Both the position numbers and the translations under genes were made by a program. Shown here in pieces: positions 8,302 to 17,127 of a stretch of DNA of 64,000 nucleotides (within the stretch, counting starts at the first letter, position 1; each line of letters begins with the position of its first letter). A model generated the notes under the pieces. The model searched no databases and was not told the origin of the DNA. It saw only the letters and a list, made by a program, of their open reading frames with translations. This DNA comes from Terriglobus roseus (GTDB taxonomy: Bacteria; Acidobacteriota; Terriglobia; Terriglobales; Acidobacteriaceae): the NCBI RefSeq assembly GCF_900102185.1, contig NZ_LT629690.1, positions 3,286,001-3,350,000 on the forward strand, written 5' to 3'.

Positions 8302-11100
8302 ATGGCCGGGTTGTGGCAGGCAAGAAATTGGAGTGAGCGGCTTGCCGAGTTGCAGGCCGCTGAGACGGAGTTGAAAGAAGCTCCGCTGCGTCGTGACGTG
8401 CGTTCGCTGGGCACACTGCTGGGCGAAGTATTGCGCGAACAGGTGGGTGACGACCTGTTTGAACAGGTGGAGACGCTGCGTCGTCTGGCCACCGAGCGCC
8501 GCGAGGCAGAGTTCCAGGGCGACACCGCCAAAGCGAAATCCGCTCTGCAACAGGCACTGTTGCTGGTGCATCAGCTTCCCGTCGATCGTGCCTATCAGCT
8601 TGCCCGCGCCTTTGGTTTTTACTTCGAACTGATCAACCTTGCAGAAACCAACCATCGCAAGCGTCGCCGTCTGGCCGGTGGATTGAATCCCAATGCCGAA
8701 CCGCAGCGCGGAAGCCTGCAGGGCACGCTGCGCCGTATGCGCAAAGCAGGCTACACGGCAGACGAAGCGCTCGCATTCCTGCAAGCGGTCTGCATCACTC
8801 CTGTCTTCACAGCGCACCCAACGGAAGTCGCGCGTCGCTCCGTCATCTCCAAGCGCCGCCGCATCGCCACATTGCTGGAAGAACTCGATCAGATTCCGCA
8901 GACCGCTGAAGCCATTGCACAGCGCGAAGATTCACTCATGGCAGAGATCACCGGCCTGTGGCAGACAGACGATGTCCGTCTCCAACGCCCTGCCGTGACC
9001 GACGAAGTGCGCATGGGGCTGGATTACTTCCACGACAGCATCTTTGAAACACTGCCCCTGCTTTACGGCGAAGTCGCAAACGCGCTGCGCCACGAATATG
9101 GCCTCGATCTGGCGCTGACGGAACTACCAACGCTGGTCAATTTCGGCTCATGGATCGGTGGGGATCGCGATGGCAATCCCTTCGTCACACCCGAAGTGAC
9201 GCAGGAAGCACTCGCCATGTCGCGCGAGGTCGTCTGGGAGCACTATCGTAAGCGCCTCATCGCGGCGGCACAGCGGATCTCTTCCTCAACACAGCAGGCC
9301 GCAGCAAATCCGGCGCTGGAAGCAGCAGCAAACGAATATCTTTCGCAGATGCCCGGTGTTGCAGCCGAGCTTCGCGAACGTTTCCTGTGCGAACATCTTC
9401 GCCTCATGTTGACGTGCATGATGCTGCGCATGGGCGACACCACCACGATCGTGCGCGACGAGCACGAAGCGCTTCCGCCCTATCGCAACACAGAAGAATT
9501 CCTGCGCGACCTTCAACTCATCCGTGATTCGCTCACGGACAACCGCGGCCTGCGCATTGCGGAAGAGATCATCGATCCTCTGATCGTTGAATCCCGCACT
9601 TATGGTCTTCACTTGCAAACGCTCGACATCCGCCAGCACGCTAAGGTGCATTCCGCGGCAGTGAAGGAACTCAGCGCATGGTGCGAAGATGGCTCGCTTC
9701 CGCCTGCGCCATCGCCCATGACTGCGGAGGTCATTGACACCTTCCGCACCGTCGCCACCGTCAAGCGCGACGATGATCCCATGAGCATCCGTCAATACAT
9801 CATCAGCGGAGCCACCTCTGCCGACGACGTGTTGAAGACACTATGGCTCGCACGCCTCGGCGGTGTGACCGCAGAAAAATCAGAGCACGATCCCGGCCTG
9901 CTCATCGCGCCGCTTTTCGAGAGCATCGAAGATCTGGAAAACGCGCCAGCCATCTGCCGTCAGTTGTGGACCAGCGAAGCCTATGCGCCATTGCTGGAAA
10001 GCTGGGGACGCAAGCAGGAAGTCATGCTGGGCTACTCCGACTCCAACAAGGACGGCGGCATGATCGCCTCCACTTGGAGCATCTGGAAAGCACATCGCGC
10101 CCTTTACGAAGTAGCACGCGATTGCAATGTAGACCTGCGCCTCTTCCATGGCCGCGGTGGCACCGTAGGACGCGGTGGCGGCCCCACGCATCGCGCCATC
10201 TACGCGCAACCCTTGAACAGCTTCAATGGCGAACTGCGCATCACCGAGCAGGGCGAAGTACTCAACTTCAAGTACAGCGACGTAGTGCTCGCTGAACGCA
10301 GCCTGGAACTGATGATCGCCGCATCGCTCGACGCTTTGGCTCGCCCTGACAGCAAGGCCTGCGGCGGATGCAGTGCGCACCTTACCGGTGTCGCATTGCC
10401 TGAGTGGGAACAGGCGATGGATTCTTTGTCCGCCTGGTCGTTCGAACAATACCGTCAGGACATCCTCGACAACCCGGACACGTTCGATTACTTCCAGCAG
10501 GCAACACCCGTTGCCGAGTTAGAACACGCACGCATTGGATCGCGTCCCGCCAAGCGCACAGGCAAACGCTCTCTTGCAGATCTTCGCGCCATCCCCTGGG
10601 TCTTCGGATGGATGCAATCACGCCACACAGTTCCCGCATGGTACGGAGTAGGTTTCGCACTGGAACGCTTCACACGCGAACACAGCGATGGACTGGAACA
10701 GTTGCAGCGCATGATGAAGGAGTTTCCTCTCTTCCTCGACATGATGCGCAACGTGGAATCAGCCCTCGCCAAGAGCGATTTCGGCATCGCCGAACTCTAC
10801 GCATCACTGGTCAAAGACCAGGAGCTTCGCGATCGTGTCTTTCCCATGTTGAAAGAAGAGTTCGATCGCACGCGTGCGATGCTTCTGTTAATTACTCAGC
10901 AGGCCGACCTTCTATCAGGCAACCCCGTACTCGCTCGTTCCATCCGTCTACGCAATCCCTACGTGGATCCCATGAGCTGGATCCAGGTAGAGCTTCTACG
11001 CCGCAAACAGGCTGGCACAGACCAGCCGGAAGATGCATTGAATCGCGCCATTACCGGAACCATTAACGGTATCTCCGCAGGCTTGCGTAACACTGGCTGA
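8302..11100 (+). CDS. ppc: Phosphoenolpyruvate carboxylase
   Basis: About 932 residues, full length for the bacterial enzyme, which carboxylates PEP to oxaloacetate to refill the TCA cycle. Motifs: VFTAHPTEV (catalytic His, about 171), GGDRDGNP (about 287), GYSDSNKDGG (about 576), the glycine-rich loop FHGRGGTVGRGGGP (about 615) and the typical C-terminus GLRNTG. ATG 8302 is preferred, with AGG a few bases upstream, over a TTG at 8266 that lies directly against the previous stop. It is cytosolic. Nothing in the flanks suggests special regulation. Confidence 0.97.
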   Translation: MAGLWQARNWSERLAELQAAETELKEAPLRRDVRSLGTLLGEVLREQVGDDLFEQVETLRRLATERREAEFQGDTAKAKSALQQALLLVHQLPVDRAYQLARAFGFYFELINLAETNHRKRRRLAGGLNPNAEPQRGSLQGTLRRMRKAGYTADEALAFLQAVCITPVFTAHPTEVARRSVISKRRRIATLLEELDQIPQTAEAIAQREDSLMAEITGLWQTDDVRLQRPAVTDEVRMGLDYFHDSIFETLPLLYGEVANALRHEYGLDLALTELPTLVNFGSWIGGDRDGNPFVTPEVTQEALAMSREVVWEHYRKRLIAAAQRISSSTQQAAANPALEAAANEYLSQMPGVAAELRERFLCEHLRLMLTCMMLRMGDTTTIVRDEHEALPPYRNTEEFLRDLQLIRDSLTDNRGLRIAEEIIDPLIVESRTYGLHLQTLDIRQHAKVHSAAVKELSAWCEDGSLPPAPSPMTAEVIDTFRTVATVKRDDDPMSIRQYIISGATSADDVLKTLWLARLGGVTAEKSEHDPGLLIAPLFESIEDLENAPAICRQLWTSEAYAPLLESWGRKQEVMLGYSDSNKDGGMIASTWSIWKAHRALYEVARDCNVDLRLFHGRGGTVGRGGGPTHRAIYAQPLNSFNGELRITEQGEVLNFKYSDVVLAERSLELMIAASLDALARPDSKACGGCSAHLTGVALPEWEQAMDSLSAWSFEQYRQDILDNPDTFDYFQQATPVAELEHARIGSRPAKRTGKRSLADLRAIPWVFGWMQSRHTVPAWYGVGFALERFTREHSDGLEQLQRMMKEFPLFLDMMRNVESALAKSDFGIAELYASLVKDQELRDRVFPMLKEEFDRTRAMLLLITQQADLLSGNPVLARSIRLRNPYVDPMSWIQVELLRRKQAGTDQPEDALNRAITGTINGISAGLRNTG

Positions 11101-11221
11101 TATTTCCCCTCTGGGGAGATTCGCCGGGAATGCACAGTAATTAATACGGTGAAGTAGTTCCACAAATTATTGATTCAACCAGCTGTGAGTGAACGACTGT
11201 CTCACGGCTCAGGAGGCCCCT

Positions 11222-12115
11222 GTGAATCTTGTCCAGCGCTTCGGCCTGGTGTTCTGCTCTTCACTTCTTGTTCCCGTTTTGAATATCGCGGCGCAAGGAT
11301 ATCCTGCACATTCTTTCATTCCCGCTATCTCTAACGTTTCCGGCAACCCTTTCTCCGCAAATACACAAAATCAGCAGAGCGGTGGCACCCTTTCCGTTAC
11401 GCCCTACAGTGAATCAAAGGTAAAAGACACCTACATCCCCTCTTCGGAGCTATGGAAGCATCCGGGCCTCGGGCTCGCTGTAGGCATCAATGGCATTGGC
11501 CTGGAAATCGCTGAGCCAGTGGCGCAGCACTTCAACGTCCGCGCAGGTGGCGGATACTTCCGCTTTGATGAATCCTTCACCAGCGACGGCGCTCAGGTAG
11601 AGGCCGGCATGAAACTCGGTGGCGGCCACATCGGCCTGGACTACTTCCCGTGGAGTCATCACGGCTTTCACATCAGCCCGCAGATGTACTTCGGCGTGCA
11701 GACATCGGCAGATGTAACCGTAATCGTGCCTCCCGGCCAGACCATCAGCCTCAGCGGTGGCGATTACGCCTCAAGCGCCGCTGATCCACTCCACGGTTCA
11801 GCTACTGTGACGGTGCGAAACGTAGCACCGGGCCTAACCATTGGCTACGGCAATCTGGCCCCACGACGACTTGGTTCTCACTGGTCCTTCCCAGTGGAAC
11901 TCGGCTTCTACTACATCGGTCAACCAGACCTGATCATCAACTTTTCCGGCACCGCCTGCGACACAACACAACCTCCCTCGATTGGCTGTCAGAAAGTGGA
12001 TAAAGACATCGACTTCCAAAAAGATCTGGCCCGTTTTACCTCGCGCCAGAACCACAACCTAAGCTACGCATCGTTCTTCCCGGTTCTCTCTTTCGGGTTC
12101 GGATATCGTTTCTAA
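11222..12115 (+). CDS. Secreted outer-membrane beta-barrel-like protein
   Basis: About 297 residues starting at GTG 11222, chosen because AGGAGG lies five bases upstream; an earlier GTG (11189) has no such site. There is a signal peptide (RFGLVFCSSLLVPVLNIAAQ), then a Ser/Asn/Gln-rich linker, then alternating strands with many aromatic residues, ending in SFGFGYRF. A C-terminal Phe is typical of outer-membrane barrels recognised by BamA. The specific function is not recognised. It is followed by a clear hairpin terminator. Confidence 0.72.
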   Translation: MNLVQRFGLVFCSSLLVPVLNIAAQGYPAHSFIPAISNVSGNPFSANTQNQQSGGTLSVTPYSESKVKDTYIPSSELWKHPGLGLAVGINGIGLEIAEPVAQHFNVRAGGGYFRFDESFTSDGAQVEAGMKLGGGHIGLDYFPWSHHGFHISPQMYFGVQTSADVTVIVPPGQTISLSGGDYASSAADPLHGSATVTVRNVAPGLTIGYGNLAPRRLGSHWSFPVELGFYYIGQPDLIINFSGTACDTTQPPSIGCQKVDKDIDFQKDLARFTSRQNHNLSYASFFPVLSFGFGYRF

Positions 12116-12135
12116 CAAAACTCTGTGGATGAACT

Positions 12136-12164
12136 AAAGGGCTGCCATGCGCAGCCCTTTTATT
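12136..12164 (+). terminator. Rho-independent terminator after the barrel gene
   Basis: A perfect 10-bp stem (AAAGGGCTGC / GCAGCCCTTT) with a five-base loop is followed by TTATT. It ends 9 bases before the GluQ-RS start, so that gene needs its own promoter or read-through. Confidence 0.8.
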
Positions 12165-12172
12165 CTGGATGC

Positions 12173-13021
12173 ATGATCGGAACGCCCTATCGTGGCAGAC
12201 TCGCGCCTTCGCCCACAGGGCTCCTCCATCTCGGCCACGCACGCACATTCCTTATTGCTGCGGAACGTGCCGGCGGCGGAACGCTGATCCTGCGCAACGA
12301 CGACCTCGACACGCAACGTTCCCGTCCAGAATTCGCTCAAGCCATGTTGGAAGATCTCGCATGGCTCGGCATCCGCTGGACAGAAGGCCCACAGCCAGAC
12401 GGAACGGAGCCGGGCAACTTCGGCCCGTACGCGCAAAGCCTGCGCGGCTCCCTCTACACGGCAGCCTTCCAGCAACTTAGCGAAGCCGGTTTCCTGTATC
12501 CCTGCATCTGTTCCCGCAAAGACCTCCTCTCGGCCCCGCACGCACCGCACGCGGAAGACGAAGACGAGCCGCTCTACCCCGGCACCTGCCGCGAAAGAAA
12601 CCCTGAGTCAGACGAACCATCCGCATGGCGATTCCGCGTCACCGACGGCGAAGAAGTCAGCTTCTACGACGCCCTGCTCGGCCCTCAAACCTTCATCGCC
12701 GGGCGCGACTTCGGAGACTTCGTCGTCATGCGTCGCGACGGCGTTCCCAGCTATCAACTCGCCTGCGTCGCCGACGACGCAGTCATGCAGATCACCGAAG
12801 TCGTCCGCGGCCGCGACCTTCTCCGCTCCACCGCGCGGCAAATCCTGCTCCTCCGCGCCCTCGGCCATTCCATCCCCGCCTACGCTCACGTGGAACTCAT
12901 GCGCAATGAACGCGGTGAACGTCTGGCCAAGCGCGACGCCGCACGCAGTCTACGCTACCTGCGCGAATCCGGCCTGACGCCCCAGGAAGTCCGCAAAATG
13001 GCTATAGAAGAGATCGAATAA
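12173..13021 (+). CDS. gluQ: Glutamyl-Q tRNA(Asp) synthetase
   Basis: About 282 residues: the class I catalytic core of a glutamyl-tRNA synthetase without the anticodon-binding domain. This is the hallmark of GluQ-RS, which puts Glu on queuosine of tRNA-Asp. Motifs: APSPTGLLHLGHA (the HIGH motif), a zinc-binding-like region C-x-C...Y-x-x-x-C (YPCICSR and YPGTC), and the KMSKS-equivalent LAKRDAARS near the C-terminus. ATG 12173 is chosen because the catalytic domain starts immediately; the frame upstream runs through a terminator. Confidence 0.92.
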   Translation: MIGTPYRGRLAPSPTGLLHLGHARTFLIAAERAGGGTLILRNDDLDTQRSRPEFAQAMLEDLAWLGIRWTEGPQPDGTEPGNFGPYAQSLRGSLYTAAFQQLSEAGFLYPCICSRKDLLSAPHAPHAEDEDEPLYPGTCRERNPESDEPSAWRFRVTDGEEVSFYDALLGPQTFIAGRDFGDFVVMRRDGVPSYQLACVADDAVMQITEVVRGRDLLRSTARQILLLRALGHSIPAYAHVELMRNERGERLAKRDAARSLRYLRESGLTPQEVRKMAIEEIE

Positions 13022-13028
13022 ACAGCAG

Positions 13029-13054
13029 AAAGGGCTACCCGAAGGTAGCCCTTT
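13029..13054. terminator. Hairpin between GluQ-RS gene and tRNA-Pro
   Basis: An 11-bp perfect stem (AAAGGGCTACC / GGTAGCCCTTT) closes on a CGAA tetraloop. It lies between the stop of the plus-strand synthetase and the 3' end of the minus-strand tRNA, so it could terminate both. Confidence 0.7.
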
Positions 13055-13064
13055 CACAAAAAGA

Positions 13065-13141
13065 TGGTCGGGGAGAGAGGATTCGAACCTCCGACCCCCT
13101 GGTCCCGAACCAGGTGCTCTACCAGGCTGAGCCACTCCCCG
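13065..13141 (-). tRNA. tRNA-Pro (CGG anticodon)
   Basis: A full cloverleaf on the minus strand: 7-bp acceptor stem CGGGGAG/CTCCCCG, D-arm with GGCTCAGCCTGGTAGAGC, anticodon stem CCTGG/CCAGG with loop TTCGGGA (anticodon CGG), and a T-arm with GGTTCGAATCC. Discriminator A is followed by an encoded CCA at 13065-13067. It decodes CCG proline codons. Confidence 0.95.
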
Positions 13142-13357
13142 ATGCAAGGTGGATCGGTTGGCACAAGGAGCCGAGGGGCCTGATCGCCTCAGCAGCCAAC
13201 TTGCCTAGTGTAACAGAGTTTCGCCGCCTAAACCGGCTGCAGGGCAAAAGGCGCCGACATGCTGTCGCTCCCCTTCCAATTGCGTTGGAATGACCACGTT
13301 ACTGCTTCTTCATACATCTTTTCGGTCTACGTTTACCGTGCCGGATATCATCGATGC

Positions 13358-13756
13358 ATGACAAAGACAGCCATCTCTTCGACCGACGCTCCTGCAGCCA
13401 TTGGCCCATACTCCCAGGCGATTCGCTCGGGCGATTTCCTCTTCGCCTCCGGACAGGTTGGATTCGACCCCGTAACCGGTTTGGTCGTCGAAGGCGGCAC
13501 GCCCGCGCAGACGGAACGCGTACTCGCGAACATTGAAGCCCTGCTCACCGCTGCCGGACTTGGCTTTGCCGATGTCGTCAAAACCACCGTCTTTCTGAAG
13601 AACATGGAAGACTTCGCCATCATGAACGCAGCCTACGCCAAGCGGTTCGCTCCAGAGGGCGCCACGCCGCCTGCGCGCTCCACCATTGAAGTGGCTCGCC
13701 TGCCCAAGGACGCACTGGTCGAGATCGAAATCGTCGCACGATTCCCAACAAACTAG
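13358..13756 (+). CDS. ridA: RidA family enamine/imine deaminase
   Basis: 132 residues of the YjgF/YER057c/UK114 family. RidA hydrolyses reactive 2-aminoacrylate-type enamines released by PLP enzymes. Visible are the N-terminal PAAIGPYSQAIRSGDFLFASGQ, the substrate Arg in PPARSTIEVARLP and the C-terminal ALVEIEIVAR, all typical of active RidA trimers. ATG 13358 begins the conserved region; the frame open upstream has no conserved sequence. msrB follows 73 bases downstream. Confidence 0.93.
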   Translation: MTKTAISSTDAPAAIGPYSQAIRSGDFLFASGQVGFDPVTGLVVEGGTPAQTERVLANIEALLTAAGLGFADVVKTTVFLKNMEDFAIMNAAYAKRFAPEGATPPARSTIEVARLPKDALVEIEIVARFPTN

Positions 13757-13829
13757 CGCCTCTGTCCGGGGGAGCCGCCATGGTTCGTGAGCACCCCCAA
13801 CAGCGTCTAATACAACGGGAGAAGACCTC

Positions 13830-14267
13830 ATGACAGAAAATCTGAAAGCTGATGCCACCGTTTCTCGCGGACCTCGCGTACAGAAGACGGAGGCAGAGTG
13901 GCGGCAGCTCCTGACCCCGGAACAGTTTCACGTTCTGCGCGAGAAGGGCACAGAACGCGCCTTCACCGGCGCGCTCGTTGACAATCACAAGGACGGCATC
14001 TACCACTGCGGTGCCTGCGATGCTCCACTCTTCAAGAGCGACACTAAGTTCGACAGCGGCTCCGGCTGGCCCAGCTTCTTTGAGCCGGTTTCGCCGACCG
14101 CCATTGAAGCGATTGAAGACAACAGCCACGGCATGCGTCGCGTGGAAGTCGTCTGCGCCAACTGCGGTTCTCACCTGGGACACGTCTTCCCAGACGGCCC
14201 CAACCCCACGGGCCTGCGTTACTGCATTAACTCTGCATCGCTGAACTTCGACGAAAACGCGAAGTAA
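13830..14267 (+). CDS. msrB: Peptide-methionine (R)-S-oxide reductase
   Basis: 145 residues. MsrB reduces methionine-R-sulfoxide in proteins. The zinc site is formed by CGAC (about 60-63) and CANC (about 109-112). The catalytic Cys is in RYCINSASL near residue 131, and GSGWPSF and GHVFPDGP complete the active site. A GGGAGAAG ribosome site lies upstream of the ATG. It is cytosolic since no signal peptide is present. A strong hairpin follows the gene. Confidence 0.96.
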   Translation: MTENLKADATVSRGPRVQKTEAEWRQLLTPEQFHVLREKGTERAFTGALVDNHKDGIYHCGACDAPLFKSDTKFDSGSGWPSFFEPVSPTAIEAIEDNSHGMRRVEVVCANCGSHLGHVFPDGPNPTGLRYCINSASLNFDENAK

Positions 14268-14290
14268 CTCGTCGCTGCTCACAAAGAAGA

Positions 14291-14313
14291 AGGCCGGCTT
14301 GAGCCGGCCTTTT
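14291..14313 (+). terminator. Terminator after msrB
   Basis: An 8-bp GC-rich stem (AGGCCGGC / GCCGGCCT) with loop TTGA is followed by TTT. It lies between convergent genes and may serve both. Confidence 0.8.
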
Positions 14314-14323
14314 CCCTTTGCCA

Positions 14324-14698
14324 TCAGGGGCAATGACGTTTCATCAGCCGCTTGCTCAGAGCCACCGTCTTGTCATCATCGGCGGGTTCCTGATCCTCGT
14401 CGGTCACACGCCCCGTCCGCAGATGCACGGTATACGTCCCAACTTCCTCTACGCTCTGCCCTGGCTGTCTCGCCGTCACGCGCACTCTCACCGTGTCGCC
14501 AACGGCTTCCACCACCGCAGGCGTCAGCGTTGCGTGCAGGTTGTCATGAAACGCGCGAGCGTTCGGCGTGAACATCGCAAGCTGTTTTGCATCGGCCGTC
14601 GTCAGAACCGCCGGGCAGCCAAACGAGAACGCGGACATCGGCAACAGAAATGCGACTGCCCCAGAACACCGCATAGCACGATTGAAAAACACAGCCAT
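14324..14698 (-). CDS. Small secreted protein of unknown function
   Basis: 124 residues with an N-terminal hydrophobic segment (SGAVAFLLPMSAFSFG) consistent with a signal peptide. The rest looks like a small beta-rich domain (DTVRVRVTARQPGQSVEEVGTYTV). I do not recognise the family. Its ATG overlaps the TGA of the upstream DinB gene (TGATG), so the two are probably translationally coupled. Confidence 0.65.
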   Translation of the reverse strand: MAVFFNRAMRCSGAVAFLLPMSAFSFGCPAVLTTADAKQLAMFTPNARAFHDNLHATLTPAVVEAVGDTVRVRVTARQPGQSVEEVGTYTVHLRTGRVTDEDQEPADDDKTVALSKRLMKRHCP

Positions 14699-15171
14699 CA
14701 GCGCCCAAATAGCTCCTTCAACCTGACAATGTGGTTGCGGTCATGGCCCGCAATCATCTCCAGCAACTCCGACAGCGGAAACGTCCCGCGCTCCGGATGC
14801 GTCAACAGGTTCCCAAACTCTTCGGATGCAACCGTGTTCAACACGGCCAGATTCCACTCACGCAGCGTAAGAAACGTCCGCAGGCTAAGCTCCGCCGAAT
14901 ACGCCGCATAACGCTCCGCCCACACATCCTGATCAAACGGAGCGACGGCAGCACCAGGCTTTTCCAGCGTGTGGCGAATACGCCAAGCCCAAACCAATTC
15001 GCAGTCCGCCAGATGCGCCAGGATCTCGCGCACACTCCATTTGCCGGGCGCGGTCGGCGCATCCATCTGTCCCGTCGTCATGCCGCTAAGCAGCGATTGC
15101 AACTCCGCAGGCGTGGACTTCATGATCTCCGCCGCGTCGCGGCCTTCAAGGTAACTCGCATAGGGGTTCAT
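14698..15171 (-). CDS. DinB family protein
   Basis: 157 residues with the DinB-like four-helix fold. There are three metal-binding His-type positions: LAHLADCE (about residue 58), and AGHDRNHIVRLKEL near the C-terminus, with W-S-V-R-E-I-L before the first. The family includes thiol-dependent S-transferases (bacillithiol/mycothiol) and proteins of unknown activity. ATG 15171 starts the domain; the open frame upstream is antisense to the next gene and not conserved. It forms an operon with the small secreted protein. Confidence 0.88.
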   Translation of the reverse strand: MNPYASYLEGRDAAEIMKSTPAELQSLLSGMTTGQMDAPTAPGKWSVREILAHLADCELVWAWRIRHTLEKPGAAVAPFDQDVWAERYAAYSAELSLRTFLTLREWNLAVLNTVASEEFGNLLTHPERGTFPLSELLEMIAGHDRNHIVRLKELFGR

Positions 15172-15204
15172 GCGAACACTGTATCGCGCGTTAAGGTAAT
15201 TGAG

Positions 15205-16488
15205 GTGACCGAACTGCAATCCGAAGCCCAAGCCAATAACCGCCGCGCCCTCTGGCAGATCTTCACTGCCGCCTTCGTCGTGCGCGTGCTGTACATCCTG
15301 CTGGCGCACACCTTCAAAGTGCGCCCCAGCGACGACCACTTCGAATTTGGCTGGGAGATGGGACGCATCGGCCGCTCCCTAGCCACCGGCCACGGCTACA
15401 GCGATCCCTTCACGGGGCACACCGGTCCCACTGCATGGGTTCCACCCGGTTACACACTGCTGGTCGGCGGTGTCTTCCGTATTTTCGGTGTTTACTCGAA
15501 GCTCTCAGCCTTCGTTCTACTCACCTTCAATTCCCTGCTCTCTGCGTTAACTGCCGTCTTCTGTTACGAGATCGGCCTACGCTGCTTCAATCGCCGTGTC
15601 GCACTGTGGAGCGGCTGGCTCTGGGCACTCTATCCCGCAGCCATGCAATACGCCGTCCGCTGGATCTGGGAGATGACGGCCACCACCTGCATCTTCACCG
15701 CGCTACTCGTCCTCATGCTGCGCATGCGCGGCATCGGCGACGACCAACGATCTGAACCGACATGGCAACAGTGGGCCGCCTTCGGCCTGCTCTGGGGCGT
15801 ACTCGCCATGGTCAACCCGTCGCCCCTGATCATGCTGCCGGTGACAGCGCTCTACATTCTCTTTGCTCCGCAATGGCAAACCAAACGCCTTGCCCACGCA
15901 GCGTTGGCGGGCGTTCTATTTCTGGCCGTGATCGCCCCATGGACCGCACGCAACTACGCCGTGTTCCACCGCTTCATTCCCCTGCGTGACAACTTCGGAG
16001 CGGAAAACTACCAGGGCAACTCCGACTGGTCGACCGGCTTCCCCTGGGGCCGCACCGTACCTCTGGAAAATCATCAGATCCTCGCCGAATACGCACGCAT
16101 GGGCGAACCCGCATGGGCCGCCGATCGCGCAGCGAAGGCCAACACATGGATCAAGGCGCACCCGGCCCGCTTCGTAAAACTGAGCATGAAACGCGCATGG
16201 ATGTACTGGATGGGCGTACCCAAAAGCGTGGAAGAAGCAGGCGTCCTCGAATACTTCCGCCTGATGAGCTTCCAGTTCCTCTCGCTCTGCGGAATCCTCG
16301 GTGCAGCGCTCGCAGTATGGCGCAAGAAACCCGCGGCATGGGTCTTCCTATCCGCGTTCCTGCTGCTCCCTCTGCCCTACTACCTGGTCACGGTACAGGC
16401 CCGCTTCCGCCACACGCTGGAACCACTCATCTGCATCCTCGGCGTCTACCTCTTCCAAAGCGCAGGACGACGCAAAACCACAACATAG
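15205..16488 (+). CDS. GT39-like membrane glycosyltransferase
   Basis: About 427 residues with roughly ten membrane helices and the layout of GT39/ArnT-PMT polyprenyl-phosphate-sugar transferases. An acidic first extracytoplasmic loop (SDDHFEFGWEMGRIGRSLATGHGYSDPF) is followed by a long hydrophobic core and the periplasmic stretch RNYAVFHRFIPLRDN. It probably transfers a sugar from a lipid carrier in the periplasm. The start is uncertain: GTG 15205 has AAGG about ten bases upstream and gives a normal N-terminus. The frame is open for hundreds of bases further, but that part is antisense to the DinB gene. Confidence 0.8.
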   Translation: MTELQSEAQANNRRALWQIFTAAFVVRVLYILLAHTFKVRPSDDHFEFGWEMGRIGRSLATGHGYSDPFTGHTGPTAWVPPGYTLLVGGVFRIFGVYSKLSAFVLLTFNSLLSALTAVFCYEIGLRCFNRRVALWSGWLWALYPAAMQYAVRWIWEMTATTCIFTALLVLMLRMRGIGDDQRSEPTWQQWAAFGLLWGVLAMVNPSPLIMLPVTALYILFAPQWQTKRLAHAALAGVLFLAVIAPWTARNYAVFHRFIPLRDNFGAENYQGNSDWSTGFPWGRTVPLENHQILAEYARMGEPAWAADRAAKANTWIKAHPARFVKLSMKRAWMYWMGVPKSVEEAGVLEYFRLMSFQFLSLCGILGAALAVWRKKPAAWVFLSAFLLLPLPYYLVTVQARFRHTLEPLICILGVYLFQSAGRRKTTT

Positions 16489-16504
16489 ATTGCCCGAAAA
16501 CAAA

Positions 16505-16531
16505 TGCCCACATCTCAAAGAGATGTGGGCA
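16505..16531. repeat. Intergenic palindrome, copy 1 (terminator-like)
   Basis: Perfect 11-bp arms GCCCACATCTC / GAGATGTGGGC (12 bp counting the flanking T/A pair) enclose AAA. It lies between two convergent genes. The same arms and the right flank ACAC-GCGTA recur at 36832-36862, so this is probably a dispersed repeat that also terminates transcription in both directions. Confidence 0.7.
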
Positions 16532-16561
16532 CACGCGTAGCGTCGAGAACGGTACGAAGTA

Positions 16562-17029
16562 CTACTTCGCCAGTTCTTCCTTCACAATCGAGCTCACCAG
16601 CTTGTTATCCACGTGCAAGCCATCGGCCATGATGCGCTGCTGCACCACGCGCATGGCAGGCCCCATATCCTTCGGCCCCGGCTTTGCGCCGTCATTGGCC
16701 ATGGTGTGTAGCGCACCCTGCACCACTGCGCGAATCTCTTCTTCGCTGGCGGTCTTGGGCATGTACGCCTCAAGCATCTTGATCTCGTCCTGCTCTTTTT
16801 GAGCCAACTCCGGACGATTGCCCTTGGCAAACTGCTCCGCAGCATCCTTGCGCTGCTTCACCATGGTCTGCAACACGGCCAGTTCTTCGGATTCCGTCAG
16901 CGCCTCGCGCTTGTCGATCTCCTTGCTTTTCAACGCGGACTTCACCATGCGCAGCGTCTCGGTGCGAAAGCTGTCCCGTGCTTTCATCGCTTCAATGATG
17001 TCTTTGCCGATCTTTTCTCCGATAGCCAT
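16562..17029 (-). CDS. GatB/YqeY domain protein
   Basis: 155 residues, the full length of the stand-alone YqeY family. It starts MAIGEKIGKDIIEAMKARD and carries the helical GatB C-terminal-like domain (KEQDEIKMLEAYMPK, GPKDMGPAMRVVQQ). The domain binds tRNA in GatB, but stand-alone proteins have no firm function. In many genomes they sit near dnaG/rpoD; here the neighbours are a GT39 enzyme and an aminotransferase. Confidence 0.92.
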   Translation of the reverse strand: MAIGEKIGKDIIEAMKARDSFRTETLRMVKSALKSKEIDKREALTESEELAVLQTMVKQRKDAAEQFAKGNRPELAQKEQDEIKMLEAYMPKTASEEEIRAVVQGALHTMANDGAKPGPKDMGPAMRVVQQRIMADGLHVDNKLVSSIVKEELAK

Positions 17030-17127
17030 CGTTCCAAACCTTCTTTCAGCTTGAGTTTACCGCCGATAGTGACAAGAAATCGCGTCCGCTCCGGCTCCCC
17101 GTCCCGTCGAGTCGATAAACTAGAAGC

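Noticed and set aside
12950-13147. Small minus-strand frame reading GVAQPGRAPGSGPGGRRFESS
   Set aside because: It is the usual false frame across a tRNA; the tRNA-Pro gene explains the sequence.
16538-16560. Similarity of CGTCGAGAAC-GTACGAAG to the complement of 35057-35080
   Set aside because: A 17 of 19 base match between two points is expected by chance in a 64-kb window.
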